From Pseudomonas iranensis (lineage in GTDB: Bacteria; Pseudomonadota; Gammaproteobacteria; Pseudomonadales; Pseudomonadaceae), in contig NZ_CP077092.1 of NCBI RefSeq assembly GCF_014268585.2, positions 744,001 through 808,000 on the forward strand: a stretch of 64,000 nucleotides of DNA. The letters are read 5' to 3'. The translations under genes were made by a program, and so were the position numbers. Shown in pieces: positions 45,819 through 53,828 of the stretch. Within the stretch, counting starts at the first letter, position 1; each line of letters begins with the position of its first letter. The notes under the pieces are model-generated. The model saw only the letters and a list, made by a program, of their open reading frames with translations, searched no databases and had not been told where the DNA came from.

Positions 45819-45920
45819 TCACACCGCCTTGTGCAGGCGGATCGCGCCGGGGATTCTGTGGGTATTGCTCGGGCGGGCGCAGCGAGACAAATGGCTGATG
45901 AACACAAGATGTTTTTTCAT
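45819..45920 (-). CDS. Putative 33-residue small protein upstream of the caspase-like gene
   Basis: Reads MKKHLVFISHLSRCARPSNT followed by 13 more residues. The ATG at 45920 has a strong GAGGAAAG four bases upstream, and the stop TGA is only two bases before the caspase ATG, so the caspase gene could depend on its translation. Its start LVFISHLS resembles the first strand of TIR domains, so it may be a decayed TIR fragment or a real leader peptide. A hairpin (GTAGGCC and GGCCTAC, 45963-45985) lies upstream. Expression is not shown. Confidence 0.4.
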   Translation of the reverse strand: MKKHLVFISHLSRCARPSNTHRIPGAIRLHKAV

Positions 45921-46128
45921 GGCTTTCCTCGATGGTCGCTGTGAGCGAAGGAGGAAAGAAATGTAGGCCGCTGGCTCAGGCCTACAAGGTCTGCGCGACA
46001 AAACAGAAAGGTCCTGCAAGCAGTCGTGCAAGTGCCTACAGAAGAAGCTGACGTTTAAGAGGAGAGAGTTGAGTCAGATGCAGTCCGACAACCGGCAGCC
46101 CATCGCATAGGACTGCCGGCGTGGCTGT

Positions 46129-47160
46129 TTAATAGCCGTTTTCAGGCAGGCTGGCGATGATCGAGCGATAGCTGTTCATCCGTTGCTGCTGGATGCGGCC
46201 ATCTTCAAGCGCCTTGAGCAGTGCACAACCCGGCTCGCGATCGTGCTTGCAGTCGCGGAAGCGGCAAGTGCCAAGCAGGTCATCGAACTCGATGAAACCG
46301 GCTTCGACGTCGGCGCGGCTGACGTGGCCCAGACCGAATTCGCGGATGCCCGGGGAGTCGATCAGTTCACCGCCACCGGGGAAGTGGAAAAGGCGCGCGG
46401 TAGTCGTGGTATGCGTGCCCTGGCCAGATAGCTCGGACAACGGCCCGACGCGGGTTTCGACTTCCGGCAGCAGACTGTTGACCAGCGACGACTTGCCGAC
46501 GCCGGACTGGCCGACGAATACGCTGATGCGCCCGTCGAGCTGCTTTTGCAGTTGCTCCATGCCGTCGCCGTGGTGCGCCGAGACTTCCAGCACCGGATAA
46601 CCCAGCGTGCGGTAGACCGCCAGCAACGCGTTCAGCGCCGGGGCGTTTTGCTCGTCGATCAGATCGAATTTGTTCAACAGCAGAAGCGGGCGGATGCCGG
46701 CATGTTCGGCAGCGACCAGATAGCGGTCGATCAGGTTGGCGTGGGGCTCTGGTAGCGGCGCGAACACGATGACGATCATGTCGACGTTGGCGGCAACCGG
46801 TTTGAGCTGGCCACGGCTGTCGGGGCGACACAGCTCGGTGCTGCGCGGCAGTTGCGCGACGATCACGCCAATGCCCTGGTTGCCGGCGCGCCAGACGACT
46901 TTGTCGCCGGTGACCAGCGCTGGCAGGTTGGCGCGCAAGTGGCAGCGGAACACTTGGCCGGCCAGTTCGCCGTCAACAGCTTCGACTTCGACCTGCACAC
47001 CGAAGTGGGCGATCACCAGGCCGTGCTGCTCAGGGCCAAGGTCGCCGCCTTCGAGGGCCTCGACCGCCGAGGACTCGCGTTTGGCGGCGCGTGCGGCGCG
47101 CTCGCCCTGAATCTTTTCGATGCGCCAGTTTTGACGACGATTGAGTTGGCGTTTGGCCAT
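46129..47160 (-). CDS. rsgA: Ribosome small subunit-dependent GTPase RsgA
   Basis: A 343-residue circularly permuted GTPase, start ATG 47160. An OB-fold N-terminal domain is followed by LLNKFD (G4) near 170, then [12 protein letters not shown] (G1) near 218 and DSPGI (G3) near 263, the permuted order that defines the family. The C-terminal zinc finger uses [14 protein letters not shown] near 297-310. It assists late 30S maturation. In P. aeruginosa it lies directly beside motB; the TIR-caspase pair has been placed between them here. Confidence 0.97.
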   Translation of the reverse strand: MAKRQLNRRQNWRIEKIQGERAARAAKRESSAVEALEGGDLGPEQHGLVIAHFGVQVEVEAVDGELAGQVFRCHLRANLPALVTGDKVVWRAGNQGIGVIVAQLPRSTELCRPDSRGQLKPVAANVDMIVIVFAPLPEPHANLIDRYLVAAEHAGIRPLLLLNKFDLIDEQNAPALNALLAVYRTLGYPVLEVSAHHGDGMEQLQKQLDGRISVFVGQSGVGKSSLVNSLLPEVETRVGPLSELSGQGTHTTTTARLFHFPGGGELIDSPGIREFGLGHVSRADVEAGFIEFDDLLGTCRFRDCKHDREPGCALLKALEDGRIQQQRMNSYRSIIASLPENGY

Positions 47161-47267
47161 GGGTGTTCCGTCTGAAGAATGCAGCGATTAGGTAAAACGG
47201 CCGCGAGTTTAGCACGCCCGGCCCACGGCCTAGGCTAAACTGCGCAGCATTGCCTAGGAGCCCGAAT

Positions 47268-47810
47268 ATGCAAAACCCGCAGAACCTGATCTGGATCGAC
47301 CTGGAAATGACCGGTCTGGACCCGGACAACGATGTGATCATCGAAATGGCCACCATCGTCACCGACAGTGAGCTGAATACCTTGGCCGAAGGCCCGGTGA
47401 TCGCCATCCATCACAGCGACGAAGTGCTCGCGCGCATGGACGAATGGAACACCCGCACCCACGGTAATTCCGGCCTGACCCAGCGTGTACGTGAAAGCCG
47501 CATCAGCATGGCTGAGGCAGAAGCTGAGACCATTGCTTTCCTGGAAAAGTGGGTGCCGAAGGGCAAATCGCCGATCTGCGGCAACAGCATCTGCCAGGAC
47601 CGTCGCTTTCTTTATACCCACATGAAGGCGCTGGAAAGCTACTTCCACTACCGCAATCTCGACGTCTCGACGCTCAAGGAACTGGCCGCACGCTGGGCTC
47701 CGGACGTGCGCGACAGCTTCAAGAAGGGCAGCACGCATCTGGCGCTGGACGACATTCGCGAATCGATCGCCGAGTTGCAGCATTACCGCAAGCATTTCAT
47801 CAAGTTCTGA
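47268..47810 (+). CDS. orn: Oligoribonuclease
   Basis: A 180-residue DEDDh 3'-5' exoribonuclease. ATG 47268 gives [19 protein letters not shown], with the first Asp and Glu of the site; residues back to 47250 are not conserved. Other catalytic residues are in [12 protein letters not shown] and [13 protein letters not shown]. It degrades short RNAs and pGpG, which completes c-di-GMP breakdown in pseudomonads. It diverges from rsgA by 107 bases. Confidence 0.98.
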   Translation: MQNPQNLIWIDLEMTGLDPDNDVIIEMATIVTDSELNTLAEGPVIAIHHSDEVLARMDEWNTRTHGNSGLTQRVRESRISMAEAEAETIAFLEKWVPKGKSPICGNSICQDRRFLYTHMKALESYFHYRNLDVSTLKELAARWAPDVRDSFKKGSTHLALDDIRESIAELQHYRKHFIKF

Positions 47811-47823
47811 GGGAGCGGCTTTC

Positions 47824-47853
47824 CGCCTTCGCGAGCCTGCTCGCGAAAGGCGC
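47824..47853. repeat. Short palindromic repeat after orn
   Basis: GCCTTCGCGAG and CTCGCGAAAGGC flank CCTG, the same core seen between serB and the FimW-like gene. It starts 14 bases after the orn stop and may act as its terminator. Confidence 0.75.
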
Positions 47854-47915
47854 GCCCTCTTCTGGTGCGGCGCCGAAATGGCTAGACTGCGCGCCTTCCT
47901 GCCTGGACTGCCACC

Positions 47916-48527
47916 ATGTTGCTGATGCTCTATCTGATCGCCATTACCGCCGAAGCCATGACCGGCGCGCTGTCTGCCGGGCGGCGCGGCATGGACTGGT
48001 TCGGTGTGGTATTGATCGCCTGCATCACCGCGCTCGGTGGCGGTTCAGTGCGCGACGTGTTGCTTGGGCATTACCCGCTGACCTGGGTCAAACATCCGGA
48101 ATATCTGGTGCTGACCTCGGTGGCAGCGATGTTCACCGTATTCGCTGCGCGCTGGATGCGCCACCTGCGCTCGCTGTTTCTGGTGCTCGATGCAGTTGGA
48201 CTGGTGGCATTTACTTTGATCGGTTGCATGACGGCGCTGGAAATGGGTCACGGCATGTTGGTGGCTTCCGTCAGCGGAGTCATCACCGGCGTTTTTGGCG
48301 GTATTCTTCGCGATATTTTCTGCAACGACATACCATTGATCTTCCGTCGTGAACTTTACGCCAGCGTCTCTTTTGCTGCGGCGTGGTGCTACATGGTTTG
48401 TCTTTATCTGAACGTGCCCGGCGAACAAGCCATTCTTATTACCCTCTTTGGCGGATTTTTATTGCGTCTGCTAGCCATCCGCTTCCATTGGGAAATGCCC
48501 AAGTTTGTCTATAACGATGAAAATTAA
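47916..48527 (+). CDS. TRIC/UPF0126-family membrane protein
   Basis: A 203-residue protein of seven membrane helices, start ATG 47916. Two inverted repeats each hold the signature: TALGGGSVRDVLLG near 43-56 and TGVFGGILRDIFCN near 127-140. These glycine motifs line the pore of bacterial TRIC channels, which form trimers that pass K+ ions; some relatives are amino acid transporters. The E. coli counterparts are YicG and YadS. It is the last gene before the composition changes at the accessory island, and its own last codons are more AT-rich. Confidence 0.85.
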   Translation: MLLMLYLIAITAEAMTGALSAGRRGMDWFGVVLIACITALGGGSVRDVLLGHYPLTWVKHPEYLVLTSVAAMFTVFAARWMRHLRSLFLVLDAVGLVAFTLIGCMTALEMGHGMLVASVSGVITGVFGGILRDIFCNDIPLIFRRELYASVSFAAAWCYMVCLYLNVPGEQAILITLFGGFLLRLLAIRFHWEMPKFVYNDEN

Positions 48528-48700
48528 AGTGTGGTTTTGCTCCTGTGGTGCACGCGGTCTCGCATGATCTTTGCGCCAATTTTCTGCAAACTTATATTTC
48601 TTACATTTTCTGCTTTGCTGTTTCTTTGAAAGGTATGTAGTTTTTTTCTAGGCATAGTCTCGATGCCAAAATCAATTTATCTTTTCAAAGGAATTGAATA

Positions 48701-49729
48701 ATGAGCAACAACCCGGATGTTACGCATGATCAGCAAGCAACTTGGCCTGGCCTTGCCGGTCTGGCCAGTTTAAAAGTCAAGTTTGATGCGAATGATAATA
48801 CTCAAAGCAGGGCATTCTTCGCCAATGGACGAATGCAGATAAAAGTGCAAGTGCTTGTATCCGGGGTGGACGCCGACGGCAACGCAACTCATCTACCGGC
48901 AAATGTAATGGAAAGTATCGAGCTTGTTCATTATGCCACCAGCAAGACGTTGCGCGACGGCTGGGTCGCGAGCGCAGTGCAAGGGCGATTTACCATTGAG
49001 GCACGACCCGCACCCACTGCCGGAGAGGAAAGTGACGATGACACTGACAGCGTTCATCCCCAAGTGCGGACGTTCTGGGTTTCCTCATCCAGCGCCGGCA
49101 CGACTCAGATCGGTGCGCGCCTGTCTCTGAACGGGGAGAGGATTCTCAGTAATGGAACCACACTCTCCAGCGTTCACGACAGCAGCGTAACTATCGAAGC
49201 ACAACCTCCCAAGGCATATGACGTCAATCTGTTTCGTTGGTATCAGACCCGACGCGGCAATGAGGAACCCGGTAATCGTATCTGGAACTATTATCTGGGT
49301 CTTTATCCCCAGGGGGAGCAGGTCAAACTGGTTGATTGGATCGTCGACGGCGAAGATGCAGGCGTTGACATAGTCTTTGCAAGGGGTAATAAGCTTAACG
49401 AAAATAAAACCAATTATATGCTGGCCACTCTTGTTCGCCCCGAGCGTAACAAAGTGGATGTATCCTTGCCGTACCGCGGAGATCCTATTGCATTCAAATT
49501 TTATGCTGACGCCATTACCAGGGACAGCAAGCTTTACTCTGTACGCGTCAATGATCGGGACGGCGAGTTGACCGTCATGCAAGCCCTGTCCGAATACTCG
49601 GAAATTGCACCAATGTCCAGAAGCGGAGAAATTTTTCATTTTCGCGCCGTTGATCAGTATGGTACGGAGCACAAGCTGGCGATTCGGCTGAACTTCCATG
49701 AGCGCAACTTGTACTTGGAACGAGGCTGA
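48701..49729 (+). CDS. Hypothetical protein, island paralogue A
   Basis: A 342-residue protein, start ATG 48701 with AAAGGAATT eight bases upstream. I recognise no family. There is no signal peptide or membrane segment. The middle part is beta-rich in look. It shares ordered blocks with the 328-residue gene at 52763: FFANGRMQIKVQVLV near 40, FWVSSSSAGTTQIG, SSVTIEAQPPKAYDVNLF, YYLGLYPQGEQVKLVDW and DQYGTEHKLAI near the end. An acidic patch EESDDDTDS is unique to this copy. Lower GC than the core genes. It opens the island that leads to the RHS gene, so it may be a chaperone, effector or immunity-like partner; that is speculation. Confidence 0.75.
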   Translation: MSNNPDVTHDQQATWPGLAGLASLKVKFDANDNTQSRAFFANGRMQIKVQVLVSGVDADGNATHLPANVMESIELVHYATSKTLRDGWVASAVQGRFTIEARPAPTAGEESDDDTDSVHPQVRTFWVSSSSAGTTQIGARLSLNGERILSNGTTLSSVHDSSVTIEAQPPKAYDVNLFRWYQTRRGNEEPGNRIWNYYLGLYPQGEQVKLVDWIVDGEDAGVDIVFARGNKLNENKTNYMLATLVRPERNKVDVSLPYRGDPIAFKFYADAITRDSKLYSVRVNDRDGELTVMQALSEYSEIAPMSRSGEIFHFRAVDQYGTEHKLAIRLNFHERNLYLERG

Positions 49730-49911
49730 ATTATGTTCTCATCGATGTCATTTCGGTCGATATGAATATATATGCTTTCAGCAGGTTAACTCCCGATAAG
49801 CTGTGGTGTTCAATTGTCAGGTATTCGCACCCACGTGCATTTACTTATATGTAATGGTTGGCCCCTCGATTTCGGGGGGGCAACTCAACCACATCTCAAG
49901 GATGAGTAGTC

Positions 49912-52425
49912 ATGACTGGCAAACCGCCAAAGGTCAAACCTGTACCAGCCCCAACCACCAAACCTTACGATTCCGGCGTGGATAGCTCTTATCGGCCAGC
50001 ATCTTCGTCCTCAACAGTGCCATATCTGAACAGTGCGCATAGTCTGCAGCCCTTGCTTTCGGCCGCTGGGCCGGATCAAGTGGCGGTGACGCCGACGATC
50101 AGCGTAAACGTACGTCCGATATCCTCGATCATCGATGAATTGACATCGCTTTCCGCAGAGTCTGTGCTGGCGGGATACCAGATACCCATGCCCAAAAGCT
50201 TCGACGATACCCACGCGAAGGGCATTCAGATGCTGAACCAGCGTCAGTATGTCGCCGTCGCTGATGATCACATCGTTCAAGTGGTCCTGGATGTCGAGAG
50301 CGGTCTGTTGCGCGCCACGCAGGCTAGAGAGCTGCATCCTTCCGGTCCGTTATTGAAGCCAGACAGCGAGGGGCGGTTCTGGCTCCCCCTGGATAATAGC
50401 GATGCGCATAACCGTTCGGTAAATCTCCATTCCGAAGAAAGACACCTGGCAGAGCTGTTTCTTCTTGCAGGTCATTCAGTAGAGGATTTCTCCCCACTCA
50501 CGATCAGACGTATTCTTGCGGTGAGTGGCATTGGCGCACCACTGGCGCACGAAACTTCCCCTCATTCCACAGCTTTGGCCTTGCTGCAAGACACGCTAAG
50601 GCGCTTTACTCTCGATCAGAACATCCAGCTGTTCGTCAGGCAAATGCAACATCCCGACCCGCACGTGCGCGCGCAGGCCGATCCACACTTGCTGACTTTG
50701 CTGCCGATAGGCGCAGGTGACATGACCGAACAGCACCGCGCGTTGCTCTTTGAGCAGAGTGAGCGGGCGTTCGAGCTCGACTGTGATGAAAATACGTTGC
50801 AGATGCGGCGCATTTTTCCTCATTTGCCCAAGAGTCTCGCTCAGGCGTTGTGGCGAGAAGCAAGCGCCGCCGACCATTCGCATATGCATCTCCAGCCGGG
50901 AATGCCGAGACATATTGCAGAAAAGGCGCTGCTGGCGTTGCGTGACGTTCGTCTTGCCAGAGCCTGTGAAGGTATTTATCTCGATTCAGTAGCCAGCCTG
51001 GACAGTGACCAACTGGCGCTGCAGATGATCGGGCAGCTTGATCAGTGGCCGCGACAGGTTCGTATTGAAATTCGTCTGCAAGGGGCGGAAGGCAACCCGT
51101 TGTGTGCTATTGGCGATGCTCGATCGCCAGTGCGTCACACGCTGATTCGTCAGCATGAAGGCTACGTCATCCCGGGCAGCGGCATCCCCTCGACCCGGGA
51201 TTCAATGGATCTGTATGCCACAGTCTGGCTCCTGTTACTGCCCGAGCAGCGCCAGTTGCTCGGTGTAGCGCAGGGCGGTGGTGTGGCTCTGCAGGGGCTG
51301 ATACGTGCACAGCCGTTGCCGTCGCGCCAGAGTGTGAGCGAATTGTTGGGACTCGCACCGGTGCAGGTAACGGCTGTTGCCGGCAGCGCCCAATACGTGC
51401 GAGCGGGGCTGCGAGGCGGCGGCGATGACAACCCGACGTTGACAAAATCCGTTATGGAACGTGTCCGTGATCTCTATCCGCAACTTGCTGACAAGGAATT
51501 GAATACGTTCATTTCCGAGCGTCTGAAGTCGGACGCATCCGGGGTCCTGGCTCGGCTGGAGGCAGAGTTTGTAACCTTGCGCACTGAGTTGGCGAGCTGG
51601 AGTGCGCAAGGATTGTCGAACCGCACGGATTCATCGCAGGGCGCACCGCAAGCTGGAGAGCAACGCCTGGCTCGCGAGCGGTTCAGTGCAAAGCTGCAGG
51701 ATATCTGGCAGCGCAAGTCGGTTTCACAACGGGGGGAGGGCGACTGTCAATTTTCTTACTATGTCGATTTCTCCGGTGAGTTGCCAAGGTTGTCCAGCCG
51801 ATTTGAGCATGTAACAGAGTTGATATTGACCGCGAATGAATCGGGCGCACGGATAGGTGCGTTTCTCGACAGCTTTCCCGGTATCCGATTTTTGGGAGTC
51901 TTTGGCATTGAAGTTGGGGAATTTCCGTCGGGAATATTTCAAATGCGCCAATTAAGCGAGCTAACGCTGGACGGGTGCTCGCTAAAACTATCCGAGGTCA
52001 CAGTTGAAGGATTGTCCAGAATCGAAACGCTTACTCGGTTGAATCTGGCAAACAACCCTCTGACAGTTGCTCCGCATGTTGGCTACATGGCAGGTTTAAC
52101 CGGATTGATGCTGAGCAACGCAAATCTTTCCTACGTACCTTCAGGCATAGACGCGCTCAGGAAACTGGGTGTCGTGGCGTTGCATGATAATAATATTTCC
52201 GACGTGGGATATGAGTTGTTTGAGATTCCGGATACACAGGATCTATTCGTTGGCTTGTTGAATAACCCGCTGAGTGATGCGTCAAGGCAACGGATCAGTC
52301 AGTATTTAGAAAATTCCAGTATGGATCGGAAGGTGGAAATCCAGGCGGAGGATGCATTTTCAGAATCTGACTCCGATAGTGAATCTTCAGAAAGCGGGAT
52401 TTCGACAGGCTCGGACAGTGACTGA
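49912..52425 (+). CDS. Leucine-rich-repeat protein related to NEL-type effectors, without ligase domain
   Basis: An 837-residue protein with start ATG 49912, preceded by AAGGATG. A disordered proline-rich N-terminus is followed by a section (about 115-160, VVLDVESGLLRATQARELHP) like the DUF6543-type region of large Pseudomonas LRR effectors. LRRs occupy about 630-790: SELTLDGCSLKLS, LTRLNLANNPLTV, LTGLMLSNANLSYVPSG, then LLNNPLSDASRQRISQYL, which usually precedes a NEL ubiquitin-ligase domain. Here the protein ends 40 residues later in an acidic serine tail. No catalytic Cys motif is seen. No signal peptide. It likely acts inside a host cell or as part of the toxin island. Confidence 0.72.
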   Translation: MTGKPPKVKPVPAPTTKPYDSGVDSSYRPASSSSTVPYLNSAHSLQPLLSAAGPDQVAVTPTISVNVRPISSIIDELTSLSAESVLAGYQIPMPKSFDDTHAKGIQMLNQRQYVAVADDHIVQVVLDVESGLLRATQARELHPSGPLLKPDSEGRFWLPLDNSDAHNRSVNLHSEERHLAELFLLAGHSVEDFSPLTIRRILAVSGIGAPLAHETSPHSTALALLQDTLRRFTLDQNIQLFVRQMQHPDPHVRAQADPHLLTLLPIGAGDMTEQHRALLFEQSERAFELDCDENTLQMRRIFPHLPKSLAQALWREASAADHSHMHLQPGMPRHIAEKALLALRDVRLARACEGIYLDSVASLDSDQLALQMIGQLDQWPRQVRIEIRLQGAEGNPLCAIGDARSPVRHTLIRQHEGYVIPGSGIPSTRDSMDLYATVWLLLLPEQRQLLGVAQGGGVALQGLIRAQPLPSRQSVSELLGLAPVQVTAVAGSAQYVRAGLRGGGDDNPTLTKSVMERVRDLYPQLADKELNTFISERLKSDASGVLARLEAEFVTLRTELASWSAQGLSNRTDSSQGAPQAGEQRLARERFSAKLQDIWQRKSVSQRGEGDCQFSYYVDFSGELPRLSSRFEHVTELILTANESGARIGAFLDSFPGIRFLGVFGIEVGEFPSGIFQMRQLSELTLDGCSLKLSEVTVEGLSRIETLTRLNLANNPLTVAPHVGYMAGLTGLMLSNANLSYVPSGIDALRKLGVVALHDNNISDVGYELFEIPDTQDLFVGLLNNPLSDASRQRISQYLENSSMDRKVEIQAEDAFSESDSDSESSESGISTGSDSD

Positions 52426-52492
52426 AATGTTGGTGAAAGTGACGGATTCTTTATTTTCAAACATATACTGACAAGAGTAGCTGTCCGGTGAT

Positions 52493-52532
52493 TTCCCCTT
52501 CTGATTCTGCGTAGTTTGAGTCGGAAGGGGAA
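52493..52532. other. Strong hairpin in the 52426-52762 gap
   Basis: TTCCCCTTCTGATTC pairs with GAGTCGGAAGGGGAA over 15 base pairs including two G-U pairs, with a ten-base loop. No T-run follows on either strand, so it is not a standard terminator. The rest of the 337-base gap is AT-rich and holds no gene I can support; a promoter for the next gene could lie there. Confidence 0.55.
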
Positions 52533-52762
52533 GACGGTGCTGAGGCGCTGGAATCAAAGGGGCAGGGACGATATTGTTGAACATGGTCTTGTGATATTGC
52601 ATTTTGGAGAATATTAGCATTTGTGTGAGTGGGTGACAGAAATGTTAAATTGTTGCCTCCTCATAAATTGTCGAATGTCTTGACTGTTTTAATTGAACTC
52701 GAGCCTCAATACTTTGCTGGGTCCTTAAGGGCCAAGTCTATTAATCAGCAAGGTATTGTGAA

Positions 52763-53749
52763 ATGTTTGATGAGAAAGATCGTTTATCCCAGATTGAGGT
52801 AAAGCTCGACGCCACAAACTCTGGCCAGCACAAAGTGCTCTATGCCAACGGTCGTATGCAGGTGCGTGTGTTGGTGCTTCTGCGCGGGATCGATAACAAT
52901 GGCGACGGCGTATCACTGCATGGACATCCTGCCCTGCAGTCGCTGCGCCTGATTGCGTATAACGGTGCGCGGCCTCTGGAGGGAGACTGGAACGTCTCGA
53001 TTCAGGAAAATCGATATGCTCACGAAATGTCGGGTGGTGCAACTCGGCTGACGGGAGTCCCGCGCATCACGGACAACCGGATAAGCGACGCCTCTGATCC
53101 GGTACAGATCTTTCAATTCTGGGTTTCGGCTTCCAGGCCTGGAATCATGGAAGTAGCCGCCGAGATTGTAATGGACGGTGTGGTGCTGCGAAGTAACGGA
53201 GTTGGCTTCGATAGCAGTGTTACGCTGGAGGCAGTTCCGCCGAAAAAATACTACCAGAACAGCTTTTCTCTCTATAAATACGGTGCGTTCAGGGAGCTTG
53301 TATACGAGGAGCGGATTCAGATTTTCCATCTCGGGCTTCAGGCTGACGGTCGTCAGATAAACTTGTTGGACTGGTACAGCAACGACATAGCGCTTAATCC
53401 ATATGACGCTGATGATGCGGTAATGGTGTACTCGTCAGGAACAATAAATCACTACAGTGGCGGCGGCAGGAGTTTTTACGGTTATCTGGCGCCAATGTAT
53501 GGAAAAACCGCTTCGATCCATACTCGTCACGGTTATGTTAATTTCCAGATCAATGATGTGCCCGGCGTGCTGACGCTCGTGCAACGCACTACTGTGCAGA
53601 CAGAGGAAAAGCCGGGAAATGAAGGCGCGTTCGAACTCGCGGTTATTGATGAGTTCGGTACGGAGCACTGGCTTGGGATTGAGGGTGACAAAGAGCAGCG
53701 GACTTTCATTCTGGGTGAATCGAAACGTTCAACAAAGCAATTCTCCTGA
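52763..53749 (+). CDS. Hypothetical protein, island paralogue B
   Basis: A 328-residue protein, start ATG 52763. It is homologous to the gene at 48701 over almost its full length: VLYANGRMQVRVLVLL near 24-40, FWVSASRPGIMEVAAEI, SSVTLEAVPPKKYYQNSF, FHLGLQADGRQINLLDW and DEFGTEHWLGI near the end. The two copies are clearly diverged, so the duplication is old or each was acquired separately. No signal peptide, membrane helix or known motif. It lies directly upstream of the RHS gene, separated by 79 bases with a hairpin at 53763-53782. Confidence 0.75.
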   Translation: MFDEKDRLSQIEVKLDATNSGQHKVLYANGRMQVRVLVLLRGIDNNGDGVSLHGHPALQSLRLIAYNGARPLEGDWNVSIQENRYAHEMSGGATRLTGVPRITDNRISDASDPVQIFQFWVSASRPGIMEVAAEIVMDGVVLRSNGVGFDSSVTLEAVPPKKYYQNSFSLYKYGAFRELVYEERIQIFHLGLQADGRQINLLDWYSNDIALNPYDADDAVMVYSSGTINHYSGGGRSFYGYLAPMYGKTASIHTRHGYVNFQINDVPGVLTLVQRTTVQTEEKPGNEGAFELAVIDEFGTEHWLGIEGDKEQRTFILGESKRSTKQFS

Positions 53750-53828
53750 TTTGATTTTGCGGTCAGCGAATTATCGCTGGCCGAATTGACCGTTTTAATA
53801 TCTATCTGGAAAAAGGAGCTTCTTTTCC

